64,000 bases of DNA from Siphonodentalium dalli (Eukaryota > Mollusca > Scaphopoda > Gadilida > Siphonodentaliidae). Of this stretch, positions 43,821-55,135 are shown piece after piece. A model generated the notes under the pieces. The model searched no databases and was not told where the DNA came from. It was given only the letters and a program-made list of their open reading frames with translations. The stretch is from contig CP136068.1 in the NCBI GenBank assembly GCA_032622095.1, positions 3,141,314-3,205,313 of the forward strand. The letters are read 5' to 3'. The translations under genes were made by a program, and so were the position numbers. The number at the start of each line of letters is the position of its first letter. The first letter of the stretch is position 1.

Positions 43821-43969
43821 TAACACTGAAACATTGGTCCATGGGAAAGATTCCATCACACAAAACCATCATGTGGTTTACAAATATTTGAAATATTTTG
43901 GCACTATAAGTTCTAACATTTATACATTCTACGGCTATATTGAAGTGAAGCTGAGTGATGGTGAACTGC

Positions 43970-44428
43970 CAAGTCTGAGTCTAGTGTGCCTGTCAATTGC
44001 AGAATGAGGTCCCCCAGAGGGTGAATTTAGTGACTCTATCCTGCACAGCGGGCTAGCATCACCAAATTTACCCTCTGGTGACCTCATTCTGCATGGCCTT
44101 ATTTGCTATGAGAGATATAGACTCAGATTGAAGTTCCCAACAATTGAATATTGTGATGAACACCCATTGGGAACCTCGATTATGCAATGTGTCGTCTGCC
44201 AATTTGGGGATACTTAAAACTTAAAACTAAAGAAAGAATCTATGTGAAGAAGTGTCTATAGATATTTGATAATAAAGAAACTTTCCAGAGAAGATGAAAC
44301 CTAAATAAAATGAGGTCCCCAGAGGGTGAATTTGGTGATGCTAGTCCACCATGCGGGATAGCTTCACTAAATTCACCTTCTTGGGACCTCATTCTGCAAA
44401 TAACAGACACACACTAAACTCAGGATTG
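43970..44428. mobile_element. H8 element, full length
   Basis: CAAGTCTGAGTCTAGTGTG to AACTCAGGATTG; four foldback arms and the usual centre ('gaagatgaaacctaaataaa'). Confidence 0.85.
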
Positions 44429-44479
44429 CAGGTTAACAACTGCCAGTATTTAAAATATTTTAGTGCCATGAATCCTAAC

Positions 44480-44795
44480 CAGGGGCGCCGGAAGCATCCA
44501 AGGGCAGGGGGGGCAGAGCCTACAAAACGGGCACTTTTCCGCATAAAAGGGCATTTTCTCTGCAAACTCGGGAAAATAACCTTAAATTCATTGTGGCAAA
44601 AATCCCTATTTTAATGGTATTTGTCGGTTTTTATGGCCAAAAAAGTCACATTTTGCTATAAAAACACGAGATTAAACACACAAAAAGCATTTTCTGTCTC
44701 CAGAAAAAGGGCAAGTCCTGCCCCCACTCGCCCCCCTTGGTCAAGGGCAGGGGGGTCAGCTGCCCCCTCTGCCCCTCCCTCTTCCGGCGCCCCTG
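44480..44795. mobile_element. hAT-N3 element, 316 bp, exact 8-bp duplication
   Basis: CAGGGGCGCCGGAAG and CTTCCGGCGCCCCTG are perfect inverted ends; ATCCTAAC flanks it at 44472-44479 and 44796-44803. G-rich left arm ('gggcaggggggg') and C-rich right arm. The plus-strand frames across it are not coding. Confidence 0.94.
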
Positions 44796-45023
44796 ATCCT
44801 AACATTTATAAGCATTTCATGAATTTCATGCCAAAAGTTGGAAGTGATAGTGAAATATTGCAAGCTTATCACCGGAGTAGGTCAGTGTCTTAGCCACCCA
44901 CCATGAAGTCAGGGACCAGTCTAGAGGTTTAAAATTGAAAGAAGCCATTATCCGATTGGATCATATGAGATTTGTGGCTGGTTGTGGTTAGGTGGTACTG
45001 ACATAATATTTGATGATAGTTAA

Positions 45024-45415
45024 CCCTTTACCCAACAGAAGGGCCCTGTGCCAATGCATTCTCTTATATATGCGAGTCGACCATAGGTCGCCTCGCATAT
45101 ATAAGAGAATGCATTGGCTTAACACATTAAAAATTATAAAATTGTTAAAGAATGTAAGAAAAAATGGTAAAAAGTGTTAAAAAAAGATTTTTTTTAGGCC
45201 AATGCATTCTCTTATATATGCGAGGCGACCTATGGTCGACTCGCATATATAAGAGAATGCATTGGCACAGGGTATAACTGTAACTATCACAATGTGGTCA
45301 AGGAGCCGGTTCCAATGATATCCATATGTGTATGGTTCTATTGAGACAGACCCAAGATATTTTAGGCTGTTGAAGCTTTATTTGGCCGGTTTTGGCCGGT
45401 TTGTTGGGTAAAGGG
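45024..45415 (+). mobile_element. T1 element, copy 6, left of the 55-bp array
   Basis: TTAA at 45020-45023 and 45416-45419. Preceded by 'gacataatatttgatgatag', the same 20 bases that precede copy 7. Confidence 0.95.
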
Positions 45416-45420
45416 TTAAG

Positions 45421-46630
45421 ACACACATGGGTCACTGGTTGTGGTCAGGTGGTATTAAATGATACTAGTCGTTAGACACACATGGGTCACTGGTTGTGGT
45501 CAGGTGGTATTAAATGATACTAGTCGTTAGACACACATGGGTCACTGGTTGTGGTCAGGTGGTATTAAATGATACTAGTCGTTAGACACACATGGGTCAC
45601 TGGTTGTGGTCAGGTGGTATTAAATGATACTAGTCGTTAGACACACATGGGTCACTGGTTGTGGTCAGGTGGTATTAAATGATACTAGTCGTTAGACACA
45701 CATGGGTCACTGGTTGTGGTCAGGTGGTATTAAATGATACTAGTCGTTAGACACACATGGGTCACTGGTTGTGGTCAGGTGGTATTAAATGATACTAGTC
45801 GTTAGACACACATGGGTCACTGGTTGTGGTCAGGTGGTATTAAATGATACTAGTCGTTAGACACACATGGGTCACTGGTTGTGGTCAGGTGGTATTAAAT
45901 GATACTAGTCGTTAGACACACATGGGTCACTGGTTGTGGTCAGGTGGTATTAAATGATACTAGTCGTTAGACACACATGGGTCACTGGTTGTGGTCAGGT
46001 GGTATTAAATGATACTAGTCGTTAGACACACATGGGTCACTGGTTGTGGTCAGGTGGTATTAAATGATACTAGTCGTTAGACACACATGGGTCACTGGTT
46101 GTGGTCAGGTGGTATTAAATGATACTAGTCGTTAGACACACATGGGTCACTGGTTGTGGTCAGGTGGTATTAAATGATACTAGTCGTTAGACACACATGG
46201 GTCACTGGTTGTGGTCAGGTGGTATTAAATGATACTAGTCGTTAGACACACATGGGTCACTGGTTGTGGTCAGGTGGTATTAAATGATACTAGTCGTTAG
46301 ACACACATGGGTCACTGGTTGTGGTCAGGTGGTATTAAATGATACTAGTCGTTAGACACACATGGGTCACTGGTTGTGGTCAGGTGGTATTAAATGATAC
46401 TAGTCGTTAGACACACATGGGTCACTGGTTGTGGTCAGGTGGTATTAAATGATACTAGTCGTTAGACACACATGGGTCACTGGTTGTGGTCAGGTGGTAT
46501 TAAATGATACTAGTCGTTAGACACACATGGGTCACTGGTTGTGGTCAGGTGGTATTAAATGATACTAGTCGTTAGACACACATGGGTCACTGGTTGTGGT
46601 CAGGTGGTATTAAATGATACTAGTCGTTAG
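45421..46630. repeat. 55-bp tandem repeat, 22 identical copies
   Basis: Unit 'acacacatgggtcactggtt' to 'gatactagtcgttag'. The 22 units appear identical, filling exactly 1210 bp. Diverged units lie outside at 44970-45000 and 47034-47110. Assembly collapse or expansion cannot be excluded. Confidence 0.98.
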
Positions 46631-46662
46631 ACACACATGACATAATATTTGATGATAGTTAA

Positions 46663-47029
46663 CCCTTTACCCAACAAAGCGGCCAAAACCGGCCAAATAA
46701 AGCTTCAACAGCCTAAATTATCTTGGGTCTGTCTCAATAAAACCATACAAATATGGATATCATTGGAACCGGCTCATTGACCACATTGTGATAGTTACAG
46801 TTAGCCCTGTGCCATAGGTCGCCTCGCATATATAAGAGAATGCATTGGCCTAAAAAAAATCTTTTTTTAACACTTTTTACCATTTTTTCTTACATTCTTT
46901 AACAATTTTATAATTTTTAATGTGTTAAGCCAATGCATTCTCTTTCTCTTATATATGCGAGGCGACCTATGGTCGACTCGCATATATAAGAGAATGCATT
47001 GGCACAGGGCCCTTCTGTTGGGTAAAGGG
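46663..47029 (-). mobile_element. T1 element, copy 7, reversed, right of the array
   Basis: TTAA at 46659-46662 and 47030-47033. One hairpin has lost its left arm ('gccctgtgccataggtcgcc'). Its outer flank resumes the 55-bp repeat ('gacacacattggtcactgg'). Confidence 0.93.
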
Positions 47030-47279
47030 TTAAGACACACATTGGTCACTGGTTGTGGTCAGGTGGTATTAGATAATACTAGTCGTTAGACACACATTGG
47101 TCACTGATACTTATATGATGCCCTAAGTAAATGACCAAGGTTCAAATTTTTTTTTTTACTGCCTGTCAACACTTTTTTGTTTACTGCCTGTCAACACTTT
47201 TGAACAAGTATTACATAAAATAGCTCCGGGTACGTTGGATTTTTGTGGTCAGTGATGCTTCCTAGCAATTCATAATTAA

Positions 47280-47480
47280 CACTGGCGGCCATGTTTTTTT
47301 TCCGGATGACCCCAAAATGAATCGTTCCAGTCTAAATGTTGATGTCAACAGCTATGACAAATTTCATAATGATCCGACCAAAGGTACGACCTGTAGCCTG
47401 TACTGTTGACGCCTCAACCATAGACGTCGGATACCAAGACATGGCAATAGCTCAAACTTTACAAAGTAAAGTTGAGCTAA
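47280..47480 (+). repeat. Right-end fragment of the 1345-3653 repeat element
   Basis: One unit ('ggcggccatgttttttttcc') and the terminal hairpin 'aactttacaaagtaaagtt' followed by 'gagctaa'. Establishes the right end of this repeat family independently. Confidence 0.78.
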
Positions 47481-47794
47481 CAATTTGGATGTTCTTAGTA
47501 TTAAAAAATTGGGATTACACATGTAATAACTTTATATTAAAAAAAATAGTGTTTTTTGGACATCAAATCTACATTTTTGACAAAACAAAGTTTCCGCACA
47601 CCTTACACTACCGGTATTGGAGGGTCCACAAATAAACTGCCTAAGAGAAAAAAAATGGTTTCAGTTATATACATTCCGATGTCGACAAAATTATTTTTTC
47701 TTGCCTGACCTCTGTACCAATAGGACACGTATGAACATTGATGATGTGACAATATACATACCAGTATATAAAAAATAACTTCCCAGACCCAATA

Positions 47795-48007
47795 CAGTAA
47801 TGCCCTAAGTAATCAACTCCTTAACCACAGCAGAATTATGGGTAACTTTTCTGAATTTAGTCGAAAATATGGCTTGTTACCATTCATCGGAAAGCTCTCA
47901 GTGAGAGCTTTCCGATGAATGGCAACAAGCCATATTTCCGACTAAATCCTGAAAAGTTACCCATAATTCTGCTGTGGTTAAGGAGTTGATTACTTAGGGT
48001 ATTACTG
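47795..48007. mobile_element. TA1 element, complete
   Basis: TA-CAGTAATGCCCTAAGTAATC ... TTAGGGTATTACTG-TA. Confidence 0.92.
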
Positions 48008-48248
48008 TATAAATATTAACCTTAACAAATAAGTTACCTGTGTAAAGATATCAGGAATTCTACAGGATAATCCGTATGATCCCTCTAAACAGTCTGATAT
48101 AAATACACTGCGGCACTAATTAATGTATTCTGAAATAGATCTCTCCAATGAGGATTAGCCGTGAATGTGATAACCAGAGAGTGGTGGCAGATGAGGAGAG
48201 TAAGACTAGCTACCCGATTCAGCAGCAGCTTCATATCTTAGTTCCAGG

Positions 48249-48694
48249 CAAGCCTGCAAATAGCATGTCTGTCATTTGCAGAATGAGGTCCCCAGAGGGT
48301 GAATTTAGTGATGCTATCCCGCATAGCGGGCTAGCATCACTAAATTCACCCTCTGGAGACCTCATTCTGCTTAGGCCTCATCTTCTGGGAAGTATCTATA
48401 GTATCAAATTAACATTGTTTTTAGTTACATTTTCCCTTCTAGGAAGTTTCTATATCCCCTAATTTGCAGAAGATAAAATTCATAATTGAGGTGCCCAATG
48501 GGTGATCATCACCAACTTCAACTGGGGAACTTCAATCTGATCCTAGGTCTGCCATAGCAGTTGAGGGCCTTTGCAGAATGAGGTCCTCAGAGGGTGAATT
48601 TAGTGATGCTAGCCTGCTATGCGGGATAGCGTCACTAAATTCACCCTCTGGAGACCTCATTCTGCAAATGACAGACACACTATTCGCAGGCTTA
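48249..48694. mobile_element. H8 element, full length
   Basis: CAAGCCTGCAAATAGC to ATTCGCAGGCTTA, flanked by GTTCCAGG and GTACCAGG (one mismatch in 8). The best-preserved long H8 copy in the window. Confidence 0.9.
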
Positions 48695-48794
48695 GTACCA
48701 GGTTAGCTTACTTATTATACAGCCACTACCTGCCATCAGCAGAAGCCAGGAATTTGACATTTGGTGAGTCATCTTTAGAGTGGGATGAACTGGG

Positions 48795-49009
48795 GTATAT
48801 ATCAGTGCTATTTAATATGAGAAGATATCCATATCATAGCAGGGTGGTCACTGTTGTTAGAGGGGAGGGGGTTGATAACATAACAGGGTGGTCGCTGTTG
48901 TTAGAGGCGAGGGGGTGGGGGCTCTGATGAACTGAGAAAGATATCAGTGCTATTTAATAAGAGGAGATACCCGTACCTGTATCTTAACAGGGTGGTCGCT
49001 GTTGTTAGT

Positions 49010-49040
<31 letters not shown>

Positions 49041-49800
49041 TAATAACATAACATGGTCGTCACTATTGTTAGTGAGGATGGGGGTAATAACATAACAGAG
49101 TGTCACTGTTGTTAGTGAGGGGGGGGGGGGGGGGGGGTTGGGTTGGTAATAACATAACAGAGTGGTCGCTGTTGTTAGTGAGGATGGGGTAATAACATAA
49201 CAGGGTGGTCGCTGTTGTTAGTGAGGAGGGGGTAATAACATAACAGGGTGGTTGCTGTCGGTAGTGATGGGGGGGGGGGGTAATAAAATAGGGTGGTTGC
49301 TGTCGTTAGTGAGGAGGGGGGTAATAACATAACATTGTGGTCACTGTTAGTGGGGGGGGGGGGGGTAATAACATAACATTGTGGTCACTGTTAGTGGGGA
49401 GGGGGTAATAACATAACAGGGTGGTCGCTGTTGTTAGTGGGCAGGGGCTCCAGAGTTGGATGAACTGGGTAGATAGTGGTGCTAAAATGTTATTATGAGA
49501 TATAGGTACCATAACAGGGTGGTCACTGTTGTTAGTGAGGGGGGGGGGTAATAACATAACTGGGTGGTCGCTGTTGTTAGTGAGGAGGGGGTAATAACAT
49601 AACATTGTGGTCGCTGATGTTAGTGAGAAGGGGGAGGGGGGTAATAACATAACATTGTGGTCGCTGATGCTGGAGAACAAATCTGATAGATCAAATGTTA
49701 TGAGATATAGGTATCACAACATTGTGGTCGCTGATGTTAGTGAGGGGGGGGGGGGGGGGGGGGGGTAATAACATAACATTGTGGTAGCTGATGCTGGAGA
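48795..49800. repeat. G-run minisatellite (~45-bp units)
   Basis: Irregular units 'ggtggtcgctgttgttagtg', then a G-run, then 'gtaataacataaca'. G-runs vary from about 4 to more than 25 (49012-49040, 49117-49137, 49745-49765), interrupted by 'tggatgaactgg' spacers. Such runs can form G-quadruplexes. The C-rich minus-strand frame at 49306-49680 is a by-product. G-run lengths may be sequencing artefacts. Confidence 0.9.
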
Positions 49801-50009
49801 ACAAATCTGATAGATAAAATGGGTATAACTGAATTTTCAGGGCTTAGTCCCAAATACATGTTACAGATACATAATTCCAAATTCTGGAAAGAGTTCTTTG
49901 TCCAGAATCACCTAGTGACACAAGACATACATGTAGTTTTATCGAACAATCATTGAATATCAGGTCATCTAATAATTCCTAAATTAAAATACTAATATTA
50001 GTTATTTAA

Positions 50010-50203
50010 CCCTTTGAGTGCCAGGTCGATTTTTGTATCAACCCATATACCCATAGGTCGCCTCGCATATATAAGAGAATGCATTGGCCTAATAATTTAT
50101 TTATTTATTTATTTTTTTTAAATTTTTTTACAATTTTAATAATTTATTCTTATATTCTTTAACAGATTTATTCTGTATGTTTAGGGCCGATGAGATCAAA
50201 GGG
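50010..50203. mobile_element. T3 element, hairpin partly deleted
   Basis: CCCTTTGAGTGCCAGG at the left; the right end has only 'gccgatgagatcaaaggg', so the usual GTGCCAGG end is lost. TTAA at 50006-50009 and 50204-50207. Confidence 0.75.
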
Positions 50204-50546
50204 TTAAACATGTATGTTATTTGTCAGTATTTATACCTGTTTGTTAAATGTCATGACAAACATCACTGGACAGTGGTCAGTCAATAAAGTATTCATTCAT
50301 TTCCTCTAAGAACACGTACCAGACCTAGACACAAACACCCCACCCCGATGAGAGCTTTCCGATGAATGGCAACAAGCCAAATTTCCGACTAAATCCTTAA
50401 TTAAACAAGAATTAAATAATTGTGATGGCAGTTATAGGTCAAAATATACATCAAATGACATAGAATGCCATGGTTTTGTGGGAAGTTAGCATTTTTGCTA
50501 GCAGTCTCACATATAGAAACATACATGTAGGTATACCAGGTATACC
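50204..50546. other. Non-coding; TA1 fragment at 50349-50396
   Basis: A 48-bp piece of the TA1 right arm ('gagctttccgatgaatggca'); otherwise nothing is recognised. Confidence 0.5.
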
Positions 50547-50708
50547 ATGCCTAAAAAGAATAGGAACGACGCTTGTTTTGACGAGGAACTTATAGATTCA
50601 GTACGGAAATATGACCACCTCTTCAATCCTAAAAATATTGGATACCACGATGCACAGGTGTCCCAAAATTCATGGGAAACTATTATAAACGACATGAAGA
50701 ACTCATGA
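50547..50708 (+). CDS. Short MADF-like reading frame
   Basis: ATG at 50547 opens 53 codons to TGA at 50706-50708. The peptide 'FDEELIDSVRKYDHLFNPKN' then 'IGYHDAQVSQNSWETIINDM' fits the first half of a MADF (Myb/SANT-like) DNA-binding domain: an acidic helix with an xLIxxVxxxxxLFxP pattern, a Y-x-D spacer, then the conserved W of the second helix. A basic 'MPKKNRN' precedes it. The rest of a MADF domain (about 85 residues) is absent; no donor is evident before the stop, so it is a truncated copy, a pseudogene, or a first exon with a missed donor. MADF proteins occur as host regulators and in Harbinger-type transposons. Confidence 0.5.
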   Translation: MPKKNRNDACFDEELIDSVRKYDHLFNPKNIGYHDAQVSQNSWETIINDMKNS

Positions 50709-51377
50709 CATGGAGAATATGAAGGCAATTAAGCTCTCGGTTCATGCATGATGGCAGGGTGACACAGTGTGTATAGTATTTGTTGTTTATTTTGGGGAGG
50801 GTGGTTCATCAGTTGTTTTAACTGACCCTATAAATTCAAGTCAACATCAATATAGATTCAATATTCACTATACCATAAATCATCATTTGGTACTAGTATG
50901 TCGGTATTTCTGTTAAATATATCAATATCATGGGATATATAATATTTTACCAAATTATATTGCTAAACGTCCAAATAGCCGGGGGAATCCATGCATGGCG
51001 TAAGGATAATATGTAAACACAATTAATTCTTCGCGCATCCGCTAACGGACGCGTACGCTTAGAGATAAACGGAGGTATGTGAAAGCTCTACACGCACGTC
51101 CGCCTAACGCATCCGTAAAACGCATGCATTAAGCGCATGTATGTGAAAGCAGCTTAATGGGTCGATTAACTAGGGAATTACTTTATATATCTTATAAGAA
51201 CATGAGTATGAAATTAATGAAACACGACCCAACACAAGCATCAGTTTGTTCAACCAACATCAGAGCCAGATACAGACCTGCACCCAAGCACAAACAGACC
51301 ACTGAAATTTCTTCTAAGAATTTAACACCAGACAGAAACCCCCCAGCATTTATTGTGTATAAATTTGAGAGGGCTGG
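50709..51377. other. Non-coding; GC-rich imperfect repeats near 51030-51140
   Basis: 'cgcatccgctaacggacgcg' and 'cgtccgcctaacgcatccgt' repeat in both orientations with 'gtatgtgaaagc' twice. No coding evidence. Confidence 0.45.
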
Positions 51378-51381
51378 TTAA

Positions 51382-51761
51382 CCCTTTACCCAACAGAACG
51401 GCCCTGTGCCAATGCATTCTCTTATATATGCGAGTCGACCATAGGTCGCCTCGCATATATAAGAGAATGCATTGGCTTAACACATTAAAAATTATAAAAT
51501 TGTTAAAGAATGTAAGAAAAAATGGTAAAAAATGTTTTTTTAGGCCAATGCATTCTCTTATATATGCGAGGCGACCTATGGTCGACTCGCATATATAAGA
51601 GAATGCATTGACACAGGGCATACCTGTAACCATCACAATGTGGTCAATGAGCCGGTTCCTATGATATCCATATTTGTATGGTTTTATTGAGACAGACCCA
51701 AGATAATTTAGGCTGTTGCAGCTTTATTTGGCCGTTTTTGGCCGGTTTGTTGGGTAAATGG
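51382..51761 (+). mobile_element. T1 element, copy 8
   Basis: TTAA at 51378-51381 and 51762-51765. The right end reads GGGTAAATGG (one substitution) and the spacer is about 25 bp shorter than in copy 6. Confidence 0.92.
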
Positions 51762-52039
51762 TTAAGTGCAATTTACTTTGTAGTGAATTATGGGAGATGG
51801 GGAAACCATAAAGACCAGACCTCCTTGAGAGCCACAACAGATGTTCAGTGGCCAATACACATTAATAATATTTTCTTATTTCCCCCTCCATGTGTTTGCA
51901 ATTCAGACAGAAAGTATATGCTCTGCTGAACTCAGCTGTTTTTTTAATGAGTTTAATTTGTGGTCTGGTTCCATATGCCCTGTTGAGATTCTTCAGAAGG
52001 TCATTAACTTCTCTGGCCTATATAAGTGGACAGGTGCTT

Positions 52040-53362
52040 ATTATGGGTCATCATTCCATAATTACCAGGTGCATAGAATTGTATATACAAGGCTCTAAGT
52101 TAAAGGTACTCAATCCGATTGGATGGTCCTCATATGAGGCATTATTCCACAGTTACCAGGTGCAGGAAATTATATATAAAAGGCTCTAAGTTAAAGGTAC
52201 TCAATCCGATTGGATGGTCCTCATATGAGGCATTATTCCACAGTTACCAGGTGCAGGAAATTATATACAAAAGGCTCTAATTTAAAGGTACTCAATCCGA
52301 TTTGATGGTCCCCATATGGTTCATCATTCCATAAGTACCAGGTGCATGAAATTATATATATAAGGCTCTAATTTAAAGGTACTCAATCCGATTTGATGGT
52401 CCCCATATGGTTCATCATTCCATAAGTACCAGGTGCATGAAATTATATATATAAGGCTCTAATTTAAAGGTACTCAATCCGATTTGATGGTCCCCATATG
52501 GTTCATCATTCCATAATTACAATGTACCAGGTGCATGAAATTATATATATGAGGCTCTAATTTAAAGGTACTCAATCTGATTTGATGGTCCCCATATGGT
52601 TCATCATTCCATAAGTACCAGGTGCATAAAATTATATATATAAGGCTCTAATTTAAAGGTACTCAATCTGATTTGATGGTCCCCATATGGTTCATCATTC
52701 CATAAGTACCAGGTGCATGAAATTATATATATGAGGCTCTAATTTAAAGGTACTCAATCTGATTTGATGGTCCCCATATGGTTCATCATTCCATAAGTAC
52801 CAGGTGCATGAAATTATATATATGAGGCTCTAATTTAAAGGTACTCAATCTGATTTGATGGTCCCCATATGGTTCATCATTCCATAAGTACCAGGTGCAT
52901 GAAATTATATATATAAGGCTCTAATTTAAAGGTACTCAATCTGATTTGATGGTCCCCATATGGTTCATCATTCCATAAGTACCAGGTGCATGAAATTATA
53001 TATATGAGGCTCTAATTTAAAGGTACTCAATCTGATTTGATGGTCCCCATATGGTTCATCATTCCATAAGTACCAGGTGCATGAAATTATATATATAAGG
53101 CTCTAATTTAAAGGTACTCAATCCGATTTGATGGTCCCCATATGGTTCATCATTCCATAAGTACCAGGTGCATGAAATTATATATATAAGGCTCTAATTT
53201 AAAGGTACTCAATCTGATTTGATGGTCCCCATATGGTTCATCATTCCATAAGTACCAGGTGCATGAAATTATATATATAAGGCTCTAATTTAAAGGTACT
53301 CAATCCGATTTGATGGTCCCCATATGGGGAATCATTCCATAATTACAATGTACCAGGTGCAT
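52040..53362. repeat. 91-bp tandem repeat, about 14 copies
   Basis: Unit 'aaaggtactcaatccgattt' to 'aaggctctaattt', starts at 52102, 52193, 52284, 52375, 52466 and on. Two sub-types alternate irregularly (atccga/atctga; ataaggc/atgaggc); one unit and the last carry a 7-10 bp insertion ('attacaatgtacc'). The first 18 bases equal the end of the foldback at 10288-10713. Confidence 0.95.
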
Positions 53363-53750
53363 AAATAAACAAAGTCCGCTTAAAATATCCGGCCGGATCT
53401 GGTTTGCGAACTGCTTCTAGATACTGGTCAAGTGAACTCATATACCAAATATCTTTGTAATCCGTTGAGATTTGTGGAAATGAGCCCTGTGATGTCGTCT
53501 ATTTGCTATTTCGTAAATTCAACAAAAATAATAAACTAAGTCCAATAACTCCGGTAAAAATATCCGGCCAGACCTGGCTTACGAACTCATTCTAGGTAAT
53601 GGTCAGGTGAACTCATATACCACAAATCTTTGAAATCCGTTTACATTTGTTCAAGTTATGACTCTTACAAATTTGGGACGGACGGACGGATGGACGGCTA
53701 GACGGATGGACGGATGGAACCCATTACTATATCCCCCGCATATTTTTAAA
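53363..53750. repeat. GGCATAACTC-like modules with CGGA run
   Basis: Two modules ('aaatatccggccggatctgg', 'taccaaatatctttg') and 'gggacggacggacggatgga', ending 'tatatcccccgca'. Confidence 0.6.
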
Positions 53751-53875
53751 TAACATGTACAAAAGCGAAAAAGTAATTATAAAACAATATTTACCATCTA
53801 GCACAGAAATAAATATTGCATAATCCTGAGTCCACTACATGTACAGTTAATGGTATACATGAATGTGGGCATTAA

Positions 53876-54115
53876 CCCTTTGAGTGCCAGGGGCCGATCT
53901 CATCGGCCCTAAACCTACAAAATAAGTCTGTTAAAGAATATAAGAATAAATTATTAAAATTGTAAAAAATTGTAAAAAAAAAAATAATAATATTGTTAGG
54001 CCAATGCATTCTCTTATATATGCGAGGCGACCTATGGTCGACTCGCATATATAAGAGAATGCATTGGCACAGGGTATATGGGTTGATACAAAAATCGGAC
54101 CTGGCACTCAAAGTG
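53876..54115. mobile_element. T3 element, complete
   Basis: CCCTTTGAGTGCCAGGGGCCGA ... TCGGACCTGGCACTCAAAGTG with TTAA at 53872-53875 and 54116-54119. It contains a single T1-type hairpin at 53999-54067, so the hairpin is not confined to one TTAA family. Confidence 0.9.
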
Positions 54116-54119
54116 TTAA

Positions 54120-54729
54120 AACTATTAAATCCAACTAACAAACCTCAGAGAATTTCAGCAACAATTTCTGATCCTAACTCAAATGAAGATCCAAGATTCA
54201 GAATTTCCCCAAACATTTTCTGACTCGAACACATGAAATAGAATGTTGTCAAGCCTTACACATAAGATAGCTATTTCACAATCTCAATCATCCAGTGTGA
54301 CCAATTGTACCTGATAATATTACCTATGAGCTTCTAATTAGTGGCTGAAGTCACCATACACACAGGTAAGGGGTCACCAGCGATAGGTGTTTAATTGCAT
54401 TAGGCTGCTTCCATGGTTCACAGGATTTTTATAAGGAGAGACGTTTTATGGGTGAGTGAAGAATGAAAAGACCATGAATGTATTGTTGCGCAAGGGACAT
54501 AATTATGGTAATCGGCTATAAAATCATGATGTTTATCTACGTCAATTTTACAGATGAAGTAAGTCTTTTGAGTTTTGGGTTTAGGCCACAGAATAAAATA
54601 ATTGTTTCATAGGAATTTTTTTTTTGAAATCACGCAGCAGGGTTCCTATTCATATATGGCAAATTTTGGTACGCCGAAAAACAACACAACTTTTCTACAC
54701 AATCCTTAATTAATTTGAACAATGTATTT
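54120..54729. other. Non-coding stretch, nothing recognised
   Basis: AT-rich, without element ends or coding signal. Confidence 0.4.
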
Positions 54730-54807
54730 AAAGGTACTCAATCCGAATTAATACTCGCAAATTACTATTTCCTTGGCTTTGGGGGATCAAAATATTTGAT
54801 TCTAGTC
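54730..54807. mobile_element. Truncated copy of the AGGTACTCAATCCGA foldback
   Basis: 'aaaggtactcaatccgaatt' to 'aatatttgattctagtc' matches the left arm of 10288-10713; cut by the adjoining H8. Confidence 0.8.
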
Positions 54808-55135
54808 AAACCTCATTCTGCATGGCCTCATCTGCTATGGGAGACATAGACTCAGATTGAAGTTCCCAAATGATGAATATTGCGATGGAACCTCAATTGT
54901 GCAATGTGTCATCTGCCAATTTGGGGTTATTGAGAAACTAAACTATAAAAGAAATAGAATCTATGTGAAGAAGTTTTATAGAAATTTGATAATAAAGAAA
55001 TTTTCCAGAGAAGATGAGGCCTAAGCAGATTTAAATCCCCAGTGGGTGAATTTAGTGATCCTAGCCCACTATGCAGGATAGCATCACTAAATTGGGGGAC
55101 CTCATTCAAATGACAGACACACTATAATCGAGCTT
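54808..55135. mobile_element. H8 element, left-truncated
   Basis: Begins at 'cctcattctgcatggcctca' in the first arm's end; the right arm carries several small deletions. Confidence 0.72.

Noticed and set aside
48795-49800. Telomere-like or rDNA-type G-rich repeat
   Set aside because: The unit is about 45 bp with 'gtaataacataaca', not TTAGGG-like, and no rRNA sequence is nearby.
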